This document shows, piece after piece, positions 34,221 to 46,424 of a stretch of DNA of 64,000 nt. The stretch is from Orientallactaga sibirica (Eukaryota; Chordata; Mammalia; Rodentia; Dipodidae), in contig JAEOAD010001327.1 of NCBI GenBank assembly GCA_036365145.1, positions 1-64,000 of the forward strand. The letters run 5' to 3'. The notes under the pieces were generated by a model. The model saw nothing but the letters and a program-made list of their open reading frames with translations, searched no databases and was not told the origin of the DNA. Position 1 is the first letter of the stretch, and the number at the start of each line of letters is the position of its first letter. The translations under genes and the position numbers were made by a program.

Positions 34221-35111
34221 ACGTGCACATGCTGGGAGTGATGAGATGGAAAGCAGCCCCAAGAACAGGTAAAATATCTCACAAACAGAAGTGATTAGTT
34301 TTTATTAATCAGTGTAGAATGTGTATATAATTACATTATATATAGTCACAAGAGATGAACCCCACAGGGAAGATCCTATCTTTATGCTGTCTGAAGAAAT
34401 TTATAAATAGTACAGAAGCTTTACAGTATCCTAGTGGCATGGCCTTGGCTGCTCTGTCAGCCCCCTTTCAAAGGAATAGCAGAGGCAAAGCACCCAGTAA
34501 AGGCTAATTACAAGTGGCTGGGATCTGCTGCTCCTACCAGGCCCAGGAGTCTGAGGGAAGTGAAGAGAAGACAAAAGGAACTTGGAAGACCACACATGTG
34601 CTTGAGTGGAGAGGAGGAATTTGGGGAAAGCCACTACTGGGGAAACTAGACAGGGCTTGGCCAGGGAGGACATTGAAGGCTGGGATAAGGGCACTGATCC
34701 CAGGTATTCCTCTCTCTCTCTGTTTAAGGCTGTGGGCTGGAATGATGGTTTCTAGGGAAACGTCCCTCAGTGGGCTCTGGAGACAACGCACTTGGTGAAT
34801 GCCCAGTGTAGGGAGGAAAGTGGCTCTTGGACACAGGGTATTTCAGAAGAAACATCTAGAAGCAGGAAGTCAGGCTAGTGACATGGGAGGCACAGCTTCA
34901 TGTGTGGGGTAGTGAAACCTGGATTCTGAGCAGCTGCTTACAAATTTGAGGTGATCCCAGCTCAGAGCTAAGTCCAGGCAGACATGGGCACAATGGATCT
35001 TACTCTTGAGGTCTCTAAACTTGGAGGCAGACATGTGGAGGAATGATGTGGGCGTGGGCAATGGCAGTGATGGGAAGTGGACTGGGATCCAGAAAGACTT
35101 CTTGGAGAAGG

Positions 35112-35764
35112 TGTTAGTAGCAATAGTTAGAAGGGAAATGGGGACTGTTAGAATAGTTAGAAGTAATGAGGAATATTAGAAGCAATAGTTAGAAGTAAAA
35201 TGGGGCACTCACTCAGCAATGGCAAGATCACCATGGCAACCAGAGACTGACTAGAGACTGGCCGCTCTGATAAGTGGCACTCACCCAGCAGTGACAAGGT
35301 CACCATGACAACATGGGGGCCAAGGCCAGAGACTGACCAGAGACCCTCTGTGAGCTGATATGGTAATGAGCTAGCCCTAAGGTGGCTATCAGCAGCCAGG
35401 GTGACTGAGGAAAAAATGGGTATAAGAACCCCAGCAAAAGCTCAGACAATTGTCAGCCAACTCAGAGAGACAGGCTCCTCATCCCTCTCTGAGTTCATAC
35501 CCGCTGTGAGTAGAAGCAGCAGCCCATGGGACCTGTAGGCAGCCAGGCATGGAGAGGAGCGAGGCCTGGACTCTGGACACTGCCCGCTGACCAAGTGGAG
35601 TTGCATGTGAGTGTCCCAGGGGGTTAGGGATAGGACAACAAGGTACTTGAAAGAACAAAGGAAGAAAGGGACTTGGTTTAATTAACATGTGTGAAGAGTG
35701 AATAAAGTTTGTCAATTGAATTAACATAATCTGCTTCTTGACTACTGAGTTTAGCCCTTGTGAC
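35112..35764 (+). mobile_element. LTR-like element, family unknown
   Basis: A stretch starting TGTTAG and ending TGACA contains GGTATAAGAACCCC (TATA-like, about 35419) and GAATAAAG (about 35699) in U3-R order. Internal near-repeats AGTTAGAAG (35127, 35155, 35187) and GGCACTCAC.CAGCA (35202, 35276) are present. No target duplication was found, so the boundaries are approximate. Confidence 0.5.
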
Positions 35765-35794
35765 AAAAGGGGCCTGGGGAGCTGTGCAGATGAC

Positions 35795-36075
35795 AAGGAG
35801 CATCATGAGTTTAAAGCCAGCCTGGGATATGTATAGCAAGACCTGGTCCCAAATATGTTCTTGGGGGCGAGGCTCATTAGGTTGTGTTTGCCTTGTAAGC
35901 CTAATGACCCGAGTTTGATACCCAGATCACATATAAAAGAGCCAGGTGCTGTGCTGCAGACTTGTAATCCTAGCACTGGGTGGGGGTGAGACAGGAGAGT
36001 CCCTGGAGCTGAGAGGCCAGCCAGTCTAGCCTATTTGCAGAGTTCCAGGCCAGTGAGAGACCCTATCTCAAAAAC
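35795..36075 (+). repeat. Degenerate SINE pieces
   Basis: A B1-like fragment (35795-35860) is followed by a tRNA-SINE-like fragment (35865-35930) and another B1-like fragment (35938-36075). All are strongly diverged. Confidence 0.5.
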
Positions 36076-36331
36076 TTCCAATGCATTTCTGAGACTAACA
36101 CACAAAATTGTCTTTTATCCCCACTGCCTGTGTGCATTTTCAATCCATCAACATTTATACATGGAGAATGTAAAAGACCAAAGAAATAAGTCATCAAAAT
36201 TGAGGAAGGACTATTTGGAAAGAAGAGGGTCTGCAGTGGAATGCGGGAGAGGGACCAAAAGAAGGGAATTTGCTGGGTGTACAATCAAATTACATGCTCA
36301 TGTATTTAAATTCACATCAAAATATACTGGT

Positions 36332-36500
36332 GAGCCAGGCGTGGTGGTGCATGCCTTTAATCCCAGCACTTGGGAGGCAGAGGTAGGAGGATCGCCGTGA
36401 GTTCGAGGCCACCTCGAGACTACATAGTGAATTCCAGGTCAGACTGGGTGAGAGTAATACTCTACCTCAGAAAACAAAACAAATATATATATATATACTG
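36332..36500 (+). mobile_element. B1-type SINE
   Basis: A well-preserved full-length B1-like copy ending in a short TA run. The stretch from 36501 to 37375 beyond it holds no recognised gene. Confidence 0.9.
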
Positions 36501-37375
36501 GTGAATTGAGAAGTATGTTAAAACATAACATTTGGAGGTGAAATGATAATATTTATTGTACATATAAATACTTTTTGGCTCTTTCTGTAGTTGTCTCATG
36601 TATATTAAAACTGCACATGAGTTTTCCAAATCCTACCCAGTCATCTGTCATCTCCACCTCAGAGCTGAGACTTAGCCACTATCACAGGAAGCTTAGGAGA
36701 AGCCAAGACCACAGGGCCTGCTGGCACCACATGTGCTCCTATAAATGTAACTTTAAAATGAGCTACTTAGAGCTTCATGCCTCTTCAGCACCTGCAAACC
36801 CTTCCATTGCCATTCCCCAGAAATCTCCACCCAGAAGCCTTGACTAGAAGTGGGGAATCACCTAGGAACAGAAGGAGACTAGGGTTAAAGATGTCCTAGA
36901 GAAAAGATGACCTTTCCTTTCCTTTTCTGTGTTGCTGTCCTGCTGGGGTGAGAGCTCCCTCAGGAAGCACATGTTGTAGCTGTATTACAAAGAGACATAT
37001 GTGTATTTCTCCATAACCACACTCATCTCTCTTATTGTTTCCTCCACAGCTACAGTCCTGGTGAGATATTAACCTGAATGCAGAATGTTCTTTGGATCAC
37101 CAGGCATTCATAACTTCAGTATATCTGCAGCTATCACATTTGAAGACCCTGCCTATTCGACCCTTTCATTCAATTCTGTCTGGCTTCATCTAAAATTCTC
37201 ATTGAGCCACTGTATAGACAGCAATCAGGCCTCTAACAGCTTCTCACACAGAAAATCAAACTTATTTGTCAGGAAACTTACAACAAACTTACAGGCAGCA
37301 AGGGATTGTGGAGAGTTAAATGTGACAAATCTGGAGGAAAAATTATCCTGGGTAATTTATTTTTATTTGTTTTTG

Positions 37376-37515
37376 TTTTTTCAGGTAAAGTCTCACTCTA
37401 GCCCAAGGTGACCTGGAATTCACTATCTCGACTGAAGCTGATCATGGACTCAGTGATCCTCCTACCTCAGCCTCCCATGTGCTGGGATTAGAGGTGTGTG
37501 CTACCATGCTTGGCT
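37376..37515 (-). mobile_element. B1-type SINE
   Basis: A minus-strand B1-like element (TCACTCTAGCCCAAGGTGAC, GTGCTGGGATTAGAGG). Confidence 0.85.
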
Positions 37516-37532
37516 TTATGTTTGCTTCTTTT

Positions 37533-37727
37533 AAAATTTATTCATTTGAAAGAGAGAAAGAGGAAGACAGAGAATGAGAGTACCAGGGGATCTAGCTGCT
37601 GTAAACACACTCCAGATGCATACAATGCCTTGTGAATCTGGCTTATGTAGGTCCTGGGGAATCAAACCTGGCTCCTTTGCCTTTACAGGCAAGTGCCTTA
37701 ATTGCTAATGCATCTCTCTAGCCCTGT
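37533..37727 (-). mobile_element. tRNA-derived SINE
   Basis: A full-length element on the minus strand, with its head at about 37727 and its tail at 37533. Confidence 0.85.
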
Positions 37728-39491
37728 GTTTGCTTTTTAAAATGGCCAATTTATGATGTTTTTCTGTGCATGAATTGAATTGCCATCTGAGACTTGACCC
37801 TGTTCTAGATTATAGTTGTTCTATGCTTATTGCTATTTAAGCTAAACCAACTCATGAGATGTTGCTTCTTTCCTCTGAGGTAAGTTCATTTGTATGTTAG
37901 GACTCAGATTTACTGAATGAAATATTATGAACACTTCTCTGAACATGCCAGTTCAGTCTTGCATTTTCCACTTACTTAACTTATACAGGTCATTTTAGAA
38001 GATCCAAATCCAAATGGTTTCAAAAACTCCTGCTGTTACTTCCTCAGTACCTATTTCTATTTTATATTCATGGCACCCCTCTCTAGAACTCTGCAAACTT
38101 GGTTCATTCAGACCATCCACTCCAGGAACCCATTCAGACTTCCACATCCACATAATGCAAGAATGCAGATAAGGACTTCTAAAATGGATTATGCTCTCCA
38201 GTACCCCCAAGAGGCTTCCCCTCCTCCATCCCCCTTTTCTATAAAATTTTCTCTCTGTCATTTTTTTATATAAACAATGGGTCTGGAATGTAACACCCCT
38301 ACAGCTCTCTGCAGCAACCTGGTATGCTGAGATAAAGTCAGATTTATGGCCAACCTCCTGATGCTGTAATTACAGATAGCTCTGAGCTGAAATGACTGAA
38401 TGTCCCCTTCCTGCAGAGCTTCCTCAGCACATCACCAAGGCCCCTTTCTCAGGGCACTTTTCCTCCTCTTTTAACTCCTCTTCCCATAAAGTCCTCTCTT
38501 GCTTTCTCTCTTTTTTTTTTTCCAGACTGTCCTGTGATCTCATCTGTCTTTTCTGGTATTAAAAAAAGTGTTGGGGCTTTCGGTTAAGGCATTTGCCTGC
38601 AAAGTGCCTCCTCCCCACGTTCAGATATTGAGTTTTTCCAGGAACCAATATTTTTATCTCTCTCTGTGTCTTCAGATCTCACCTGTATTTCTCAAATAAA
38701 TAAAAATAAAATTAAAAATGTGTTGGAGTGAAGAAATAAGTGGTCTCTGTGCTCTATCTTTATTCCAAAATCTAACACTGACCTCTGTCTCTTGGCTCTG
38801 AGGACCTTGGGTGACACCCATCTGGTCCTGACCCTCAGGAGGCCACACAATCTGGCCATCAAAGATGGGTCTCAAGGACCACTAGCGTGTTTCAGCTATC
38901 AGGCAGTCATCCACAGAGACTTCAAGCCCTCCTGTGTATAGACAATAGTGGGTGGGTTCAGGCCCAGTGGATACAAGAGCCAGTATATCTGGATGCTGTA
39001 TAGTCTAAGGCATGGATAGGAACACTGCATCTATACTGTGGTGCAGAAAGGTGGTTTCATCAGATGTGTTCTACCAGCTGGACTGATTGGACTTCTGGTA
39101 ACCTCTACAATGAAGTCCCCTTCCCAGCCAACCCAGGGCTTCCTGGACCAAAGCACACAAAAGTGGAATCAGGGCTCATGATTCCACCCAGACACAGCCC
39201 ACCTGTGCAGCTCTGGGGCAGCTCTGTGTGTGCCACTGTGTTCGTGCCACTGCATGTGTTTATCTATCTGTGGTCTTTCTGTGTCTCTCTGTGACTATCC
39301 TTTTCACTGTTTTAATCTAGGTGTGTGATTCCCACCCCATTTGTATCTGCTGTCCCTGGCCCATCTTTCCCTTCTGTCCCTGCATCTGACCACCTCTTCT
39401 TCAGACCCTGAGGTTGCTGCCACCTGGACAGCACTGAAGATTCCCACTTTCTGGCTGGAAGACCTTTATTAGACAACTCCCCTCCTTTAGC

Positions 39492-39493
<2 letters not shown>
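37728..39493. other. No gene recognised
   Basis: The region includes a degenerate tRNA-SINE at about 38571-38720 (GGTTAAGGCATTTGCCTGC to the AAAT tail). The rest has mixed composition with no coding or named repeat signal. Confidence 0.45.

Positions 39494-39548
<55 letters not shown>
39494..39548 (+). repeat. (TG)n microsatellite
   Basis: About 27 uninterrupted TG units. Confidence 0.95.
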
Positions 39549-39551
<3 letters not shown>

Positions 39552-40339
39552 CTGCCTGTCGCTAGAGCTTCCTGATTGATAGGAAAAGTATCTGCCACTT
39601 AGTCCCATCTTTAGTGTGTTATTCAAATTTTTGCTTGGAGACATGGTCTCATTCTCAACCAGGCTGGCCCTAAATATGGAATACTCTTATATTTTCTACC
39701 CAAGTAGCTGCAATGTCAAGACTGCACCTTCAGGACCAACTATACATCTTTGCAGAAAGAAGAATCCAGAGCATGAACTAACTACCCTTCTGCCTCTTGA
39801 CTGAACTTCAGTCTCCTGCTGAAGGCCCCCAGAGGCATGTTTGGAGATGGGGCTTCAGCAAAAGAGCTAAATGTGTGTCTCCTTGCTAAATGTGTGTCTC
39901 CTCTACACCAGAATCCTGAAGCACAAGGTGGTGCCCTGAGAGTGCGAAATACTCAAAGCAAGGAGACTTGGAGACAGGGGTGCAGAGACATAATTAATTG
40001 AAAGAGAGAACAACAGGACCAGACAAAGAGCACACTGCAGCTAGGAACCTACAAGCAGGGGCAGGTAGACACGTGGTCCACTATTTCCCCTATTTCCTTG
40101 GGGGGAAGAATAAACCAGGGGCATTGAGGACATGAAGAAGATACTCAGCAGGAGTGGAAGGGCAGACGGTCCCTTTTCGTGTCTCCACCCTGTGGAAGGA
40201 TTTAGAGATAATGGTCAGAAAATTGGGGACTGGGCTCTAAACCTACTACAGGAAACACATAGTCTGCTTGTTTTCTTCTATGCCTGTCCTTGTATGTCTG
40301 CAAATCTGTTCCTCCATGTCTTTACTCCTAACTCCTCAT
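39549..40339. other. No gene recognised
   Basis: Contains a small direct repeat (TAAATGTGTGTCTCCT near 39868 and 39887). No coding signal was found. Confidence 0.4.
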
Positions 40340-40475
40340 CCTGTTTTTTTTTTTTTGTTGTTCTTTGATTTTTTTGGAGAAGTCTTAAGCTGTATGTCTC
40401 AGGCTGTTTTTAAATTTATTACAATCTTCCTGCCTCAGCCTCTTAAGCACTGGAATCTACAGCTATGAGCTCCAA
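40340..40475 (-). repeat. Degenerate B1-type SINE
   Basis: A minus-strand B1-like body (CTTCCTGCCTCAGCCTC) with a T-run tail. The stretch from 40476 to 41190 is unassigned. Confidence 0.55.
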
Positions 40476-41194
40476 ACTCTCTCAAGTTTTGGACTCATGC
40501 TCTCTGTGTCCTCAGTGGTATATCTGTTTTGAAGACTTGGCAAGAGACATTAGTAGCCCCCTCACACCATGTGTACAGGTGAAGTCAGCACACAGCTGTG
40601 TTTCTGAGTGAAAACACTGCCAAGACCCTGTCCATCTGGACACCACTCGCCCATCTCCTCAGTTGGTGGAGTTTGATTGTTCATGCTGAAGCTCTTGCTT
40701 GTTCTATGAATAGATAAAACGACATTCCTTCCTGATGCAATGGGACTCTCTTTCTGGCAGATCACTTCTTGCTGCTCAAGGTGGCAGCAAACCCTGCATC
40801 AGGGGGAAACTGTGCTGTTAAATCTCAGAAGCTTGTGACTCCATGACTCCACCCTCCATGACTCAATTTCCAAACCATTCCTTCTCAGGAAGGACACAGA
40901 GTTAGAGCTGGGTTGGAGCCACTGAACACATACATTAGTCTAGTCATTGGAAATGGGATGCTGGAGCCAAATCTGTCTGCTCCCTCTTCATAGCCCAGTG
41001 TTCAGAGACTCAAGTTCTAAAGAAAATTTGAATTGAATTATATAAGGTTGGGAAAAGATTATGTGGTCCAATTCCTAGATGGATCTTGACCCATAACTTA
41101 TGGTCTTGTCTTGTGCCATCTGTGTGCTGAGAAAGGCTATAAGGAGTCATGAACTGATAGCTAAGGTGAGGGGAAGATGAGCAATGAAGGTAGG

Positions 41195-41450
41195 AATGGC
41201 ACTGCATGTATGTAATCTGAGCAATCTGGAGGCTGAGACAGGAGGACTGCCATGAGTCAGAAGCCAGTCTGTACTACACAGGGAATTCTATGGCAGCCTG
41301 AACTTCATAGTGAGACCCTGGATGAAACACACAAACAAAAAGCCTGCACAGGTAGCACAGCCTTTAATCCCAGCTACTAGGAGGCCATACTTGCATTACT
41401 ATAAGTTCATTTTCAGCCTGGTATATAGACTGAGACTTTATGTCCCAAAA
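41195..41450 (+). repeat. Two degenerate B1-type SINEs
   Basis: Adjacent diverged copies lie at 41195-41335 and 41343-41450. Confidence 0.6.
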
Positions 41451-41460
41451 AAGGCCTTGG

Positions 41461-41594
41461 GCCAGATGTAGTGGCACATGCCTTTAATCCCAGCACTCAG
41501 GAGGCAGAGGTAGGAGGATTTCCATGAGTTCAAGGCCATCCTGAGACTACATACTGAATTCCAGGTCAACCTGAGCTAGAGCAAAACCCTACCA

Positions 41595-41646
<52 letters not shown>

Positions 41647-41649
41647 AAA
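41461..41649 (+). mobile_element. B1-type SINE with (GAAA)n tail
   Basis: A full B1-like body whose tail has expanded to about 13 GAAA units (41595-41648). Confidence 0.88.
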
Positions 41650-41669
41650 GCCTTAACAAAAGTCATGGT

Positions 41670-41802
41670 GGAGGAGTGGTGGCACATGACTTTAGTCCCA
41701 GCACTCAGGAGGAAGAGGTAGGAGGATTGCCATGAGTTTGAGGCCACCCTGAGGATACAGGGTGAATTCCAGGTCTGCCTAGGCTAGAGTGAGAACCTAC
41801 CT

Positions 41803-41833
<31 letters not shown>
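41670..41833 (+). mobile_element. B1-type SINE
   Basis: A full B1-like element with a poly-A tail of about 30 bases. With the elements at 41195 to 41649 it makes a head-to-tail B1 cluster. Confidence 0.88.
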
Positions 41834-41836
<3 letters not shown>

Positions 41837-42139
41837 AGTCATGCTGGGATGACTGATCCTGCTTCCTAAAATTAGAAGGAAGATTATTGAGGGAGCTGGG
41901 GCATGTAACAGCTGCAGAGCATGTAACTTCTCACCTCTCTTCCCTGCCTGACCAGTTCCCTACTCCAGGAAACTCTGTTGAACTTTCAGGCATTGCTTTT
42001 TTGTTCTGCATTGTCCTCAAACACTGTTCCTTCTCTCAAGTTTATATCTGTGAAAAAAATAAAGGTCACACTCCAAGTTGTGTACACTTAGGCATTAAGC
42101 ATTGTTCATTACTATATTTTTAAATTATTTATATTTTGT

Positions 42140-42275
42140 TTTCTTTTCTAGGCAAGCTCTAGCCCAGGCTGACCTGGAGCACACTCTGTAGCTCCAATCA
42201 GGCCTCACATGAGAATGATCTTCCTACCTCAGCTTCCTGAGTGCTGGGATTAAGGCATGGGCCACAACACCTACC
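42140..42275 (-). mobile_element. B1-type SINE
   Basis: A minus-strand B1-like body (AGCTCTAGCCCAGGCTGACC, GTGCTGGGATTAAGGC). Confidence 0.75.
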
Positions 42276-43290
42276 TTGCTTCATTGCTATCTTAACATTC
42301 TTATTTGAAATCACTCTGTATAGAAGGAATATTTTCTCCATGGAGGCAGGCTTTAAAACAAGTTTTGCTAATTATTTTGGAATTCTCATCTCTTAACAGG
42401 TAAGAAATGCCAAGATTCTACATTGAGGATCCCCATTCCCTTCTCATGCCCCCCTAAATGTTTTCATCATTCTATTCTGCCTCATTCCTTGTAGGCCATA
42501 CCTCAACATTCAGACTTCCACTTATTTACTATCAACACTGCCCTCCTCTATCAAACCTGTCCTCTTCCCTCAGTTCCCCTCTAAATTTCCCCTTCATTCA
42601 AAACCCTACTTCTCCAAACTACCGCCTGCCCCAGAAATGCTTAGCACATGCAGTCCTCATTTTGTGGCAGACTGTTTCCTCTGTCACAACCTCCTTCCAC
42701 CTGGGGAGCATGGCCAGCAGGAAACACTTTCTCAGTCAAATTGCTAATAGCACAACCCTGAGGAGCCTTCAAGTCTCCTGTCACCCCTCCTTCCTCACAA
42801 GGGCTTTGCCCTACTTGTTCCTCAGATTTCTGCACACTGTGGGTCTCCCTCAGACCCTCATTTCCCATAGACTTTACCTCATCCTCAGACCTACAACTCC
42901 TCTCTTGGGCCATCACCTCTTCCCTCACACTTGTCTTCTTACCTTACATTACACCTCTCAGGCCCTCTCTTTCTCCCACAGATCCTCCTCCCTCACATAG
43001 ATAAAAGTCCCTTTCCAACTGAAGGATTCAGGAAAATCGGTACTTGTTTTACTAGACCATTAAGGCTTCTCAAAGCCTAATATAAACACAGGATTCTCCA
43101 GTGCAGTGAGAACAATACACTGCCCCACCTTCCCTAGGGTGGCAGTCCCTGGGAGACTCACCACCTAAGCCCCCACCCTTTGCCTTCTGCTTCCATTTTG
43201 TACAGTGGTTAAAGTTCTGCATCATAAGCCTCTCCTAGATTTGAGCATCTGACAAGGGAGAACTGTTGGGGTCTAAAGCAGCCCCCAGCT
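42276..43290. other. Pyrimidine-rich unassigned stretch
   Basis: The plus strand is rich in C and T (42430-42990) and gives a 180-codon frame dominated by Ser, Leu, Pro and His. I see no domain or homologue and regard it as composition-driven. Confidence 0.45.
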
Positions 43291-43293
43291 TGG

Positions 43294-43490
43294 GGCTGGA
43301 TAAATGGCTTAGTGGTTAAGGCATTTTCCTGCAAAGCCAAAGGACCCTGGTTCAATTCCCCAGTACCCATGTAAGCCAGTTGCACAAGGTAACACATATG
43401 CATCTGGAGTTTCTTTGCAGTGGCTAGAGTCCCTAGTGCACCCATAATTCCCTCTCTCTCTCTCTGTCTCTTAAATAAATAAATAAACCT
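43294..43490 (+). mobile_element. tRNA-derived SINE
   Basis: A full-length element with B box GGTTCAATTCC, a CT run and an AAAT tail. Confidence 0.88.
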
Positions 43491-43697
43491 AAAAAATACT
43501 TTACCCTTGCCCACCATGCTGGCTGGCACCACTTTCCAGTGCAACCAACTGAGTAAAAATAGGGAATTGGATTCTCTGACATCCTACTGGGATAATGCTA
43601 TAAGGAGTGGAACCCAGGACCAAGGAAATACCAATCAAGAATCCCACCACGGAACTATACTGTGTTCTTTTACTGTATTGTGGCTTTAAAACTTGAT

Positions 43698-43850
43698 TTT
43701 TTTTTTTTTTGCAAGGCAGGTTTCACTCACTGTCACCCAGGATGACCTGGAACTCAACTTTTAGTCCCAGGCCTACATCAAACTCACAGCGACCCTCCTT
43801 CCACACCCTTCTGAGTACTGAGACTAAAGATGTGTGCCAACACACTGTTT
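43698..43850 (-). repeat. Degenerate B1-type SINE
   Basis: A T-run tail, then CACCCAGGATGACCTGGAAC and a diverged body on the minus strand. Confidence 0.6.
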
Positions 43851-44016
43851 TAATTTTTAAAAATTGATTTGTATGTGTGTGTGTGTTTGCACCAATGTCT
43901 CTTGCAGCTACAAATATACACCTGATGCATATGTTATGTGAGTAATAGGGAGTTGAATTTGTCCATGAGGCTTTGCATGCAAGTGTCTTTAAACACTGAG
44001 CCATCTTCCATACTAG

Positions 44017-44018
<2 letters not shown>

Positions 44019-44065
<47 letters not shown>
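44019..44065 (+). repeat. (GT)n microsatellite
   Basis: About 23 uninterrupted GT units. Confidence 0.95.
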
Positions 44066-44067
<2 letters not shown>

Positions 44068-44344
44068 GGGACAGGACTTCACTGTATTGTCCAGATTAAC
44101 TGTGAACTTGTCCATTAGCTCTGACTTCTCTGGAATATTTACTAAAGGATGTTTCACTGCCCACAAGTGGGATGTACAGGCCTATACCATCGTAATTGAG
44201 TTGGAGGTGAGATTTGAAACTACATCTAGGTCACTTCAACTGTTTCACCTTAACAGGGCACTGAGGGGAATCAAGACAGACTAAAGGAGACAGTAAAGGG
44301 TGAAGCCCCAAGGGCACCAGTATGCACCATTAGCAACCTGCTCC

Positions 44345-45230
44345 CAGTAGCATGAGCCAGGAGCCTTGCTCTTCCCCTTGCGGCCATGGCAGGCAGGTGA
44401 GCTCCATGGAGAGCTGTGGACGCCGGGTCAGAGGTTGCATTTCCCTCCTAGTCCCCAGTGACCTGCGTCTTCCTCCTCCACTGCATAGCCAGCATCCTTG
44501 GCGCCAGGGTCATCTCAGCCCTCGTTCTGGTCTTCTTCGTCCCTGGCAGGGTGGCGGTAAAGGGGGTCCCCATGGTGTGGTCCAGAGCCGCAGCAGCCTC
44601 AGCAGCTGGCCTCTATGATGAAGTTCAAGCCCAGCCATCATCAGACAGGACCCAGAGGGCTTCAAGAAGCGGGCGATGTGCCTGTGTGCTTCCACAGTGA
44701 GCAGGAGGACGAGGTGTTGCTGGTGAGTAGAAGTCGGTGCCCAGACCAGTGGATTGTCCCAGGAGGGGGAATGGAGCCTGAAGAGGAGCCTGGCGGTGCT
44801 GCTGTGAGGGAAGTTTATGAGGAGGCTGAGTCAAAGGAAGAGTAGGAAGACTCCTCGGCATATTTGAGCAGAATCAAGATCAAAAGCACAGAACATATGT
44901 TTATGTTCTTGCAGTCACTGAACTATTAGCACAGTGGGAAGATTCTGTTCATATAGGAAGACAGGTGGTTTAAAGTAGAAGACGCCATCAAAGTTCTCCA
45001 GTGTCATCAACCTGTCCATGCAGAATATCTGGAAAAAGTGAAGCTGGGTTGTTCTCCAGCCAATGGAAAACTCCAGTTACTTCCCTTCCAGATGACAGTG
45101 CCTTGTTTGTGACTGCTGCACAGACCTCTAGGGTGCCATCTAGTGTAAGGTAGAGAGAACAGGGAAATTCCCCCTCCCAGGTCATGTCCCTTTCCGTGTC
45201 AACCATCTGAATGCTGCTGGCAAACCATCT
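44345..45230 (+). pseudogene. NUDT4: NUDT4 processed pseudogene
   Basis: NUDT4 (DIPP2) is a Nudix hydrolase that cleaves diphosphoinositol polyphosphates in the cytoplasm. The coding remnant runs from the paired ATGATG at 44615 to the former stop TAG at 45151-45153. That length matches the roughly 180-residue protein. The first segment reads MMKFKP and continues through EQEDEVLLVS and WIVPGGGMEPEEEPGG. The Nudix box is visible, but its last conserved glycine is changed. A premature stop follows at 44842-44844. Later blocks (FEQNQ, VYVLAVTE, WFKVEDAIKVLQCH, EYLEKVKLG, ALFVTAAQTS) lie in shifted frames. A GC-rich 5' UTR-like stretch precedes it and no introns are present, as expected for a retrocopy. 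The closeness to NUDT4 over NUDT3, 10 or 11 rests on the C-terminal tail. Confidence 0.88.
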
Positions 45231-45235
45231 GAATT

Positions 45236-45792
45236 TGCCATGCAGGGATTTTTTTGCATGTATTTTTAAGCAACAAGACTGTAAAAATAGAGTAGGAAAC
45301 CAAAGCCATGTGGAATTTTACTCTGAAACTGCAGCAGGGGAGATTTCTCTGGTATTAGCTAATAAGAATTCTGTAACTACCTTATCTCAAGAGACAGCTG
45401 CCTGTACTTAATCTTATTTGACAGAATCCTACACTTATGGATGAAGGGTTAATAGCCTTCCCTGAACTAGAGGGAACTAGAGTTAATCACTAACCTTAAG
45501 ATGAGAAGGCCATAAAGAATGGAGGCATCCAGTCCTCCTTAGTCAACTCTGCTATAGAGCCTATTCCAAGCAAATAACTTTGATGCTTTGTCAACCTCCA
45601 TTTGACCTGCAGCCAATTCAGTATGTTTTCCTTAGGATCCTCCTTATAACTTTGAACCCCAGCCTGACTCGGTGCTTCAGCCTTCATCCTGAGGGAAGGC
45701 TGCTACCCCTCACTATACCTCTCAATAAACAATCTGTCTGTAGAGATCAAGTCTGATGTTCTTTCTTGCTTTTCTCCTACACATTCCTTACA
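45236..45792 (+). mobile_element. LTR-like element with PBS-like sequence
   Basis: A TATA-like CTTATAACTT (about 45643) and CAATAAAC (45723-45730) precede an end at CCTTACA (45792). A few bases later TTGGCGCCATGACTC looks like a decayed retroviral primer-binding site. The start at TGCC is uncertain and may overlap the NUDT4 3' UTR. Confidence 0.5.
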
Positions 45793-45835
45793 TTTTGGCG
45801 CCATGACTCAAATCACTTTGGGGATTTCAGGCTGC

Positions 45836-46078
45836 ATGCCCTCCCCTTTTCTTACACTTTCCTTACAATGGATGTAAATCTCTCCCCTCTCTAAGCCTGG
45901 GAGATTTCAGACAAAGGATTATAAAACGTATATAAATCCACCTCATTCTGAGTTCAGGGCCTCTGTCAGGTTTTTGGCATTAGCCAGCAGAGGTCTGCAC
46001 ATGAATAAAGGCTCTCTCCCCCTCTTCTAAGTGGATTTTGCCTCATTATTCTCATTGACTCATTAATTCCTATAACAC
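45836..46078 (+). mobile_element. LTR-like fragment
   Basis: CGTATATAAATCC (about 45929) is followed by ATGAATAAAGGC (about 46004) and an end in CCTATAACA. This is the promoter-polyadenylation order of an LTR. The 5' limit is unclear. Confidence 0.4.
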
Positions 46079-46224
46079 TATCTCAAAAATGCAGATGACA
46101 TTTCTGGACATAACACGTAAAATTATCTTTTATCCCTATCCCTTGTGCACACAAAAACATGTATACGTACATGTACTGCACACACATGAACAAGTAAATA
46201 CACAGCTACACATATAACACATTT

Positions 46225-46372
46225 TTGTTGGTATTTTGAGGTAGGTTCTTATTCTAGCTCAGTCTGACCTGGAGTTCACTATGTAGTTTCAGGGTGAACT
46301 TGAACTCATGTGATCCTCCTACCTCTGCCTCCCAAGTGCTGGGATTAAAGGTGTATGCCACCATGCCCAGCA
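46225..46372 (-). mobile_element. B1-type SINE
   Basis: A minus-strand B1-like element (AGTCTGACCTGGAGTTCACT, GTGCTGGGATTAAAGG). Confidence 0.85.
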
Positions 46373-46424
46373 TACCAAATTTTTAAGACAGATTGGCTGG
46401 GCACTCCAGGAACTCCATACACAC

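Noticed and set aside
42458..43000. 180-codon plus-strand open frame
   Set aside because: It lies in a C/T-rich stretch. The peptide is Ser/Leu/Pro/His-rich without domains.
45793..45830. Start of a second full-length ERV after the LTR at 45236
   Set aside because: Only about 40 bases of leader-like sequence follow before another LTR-like fragment. No gag or pol signal was found.
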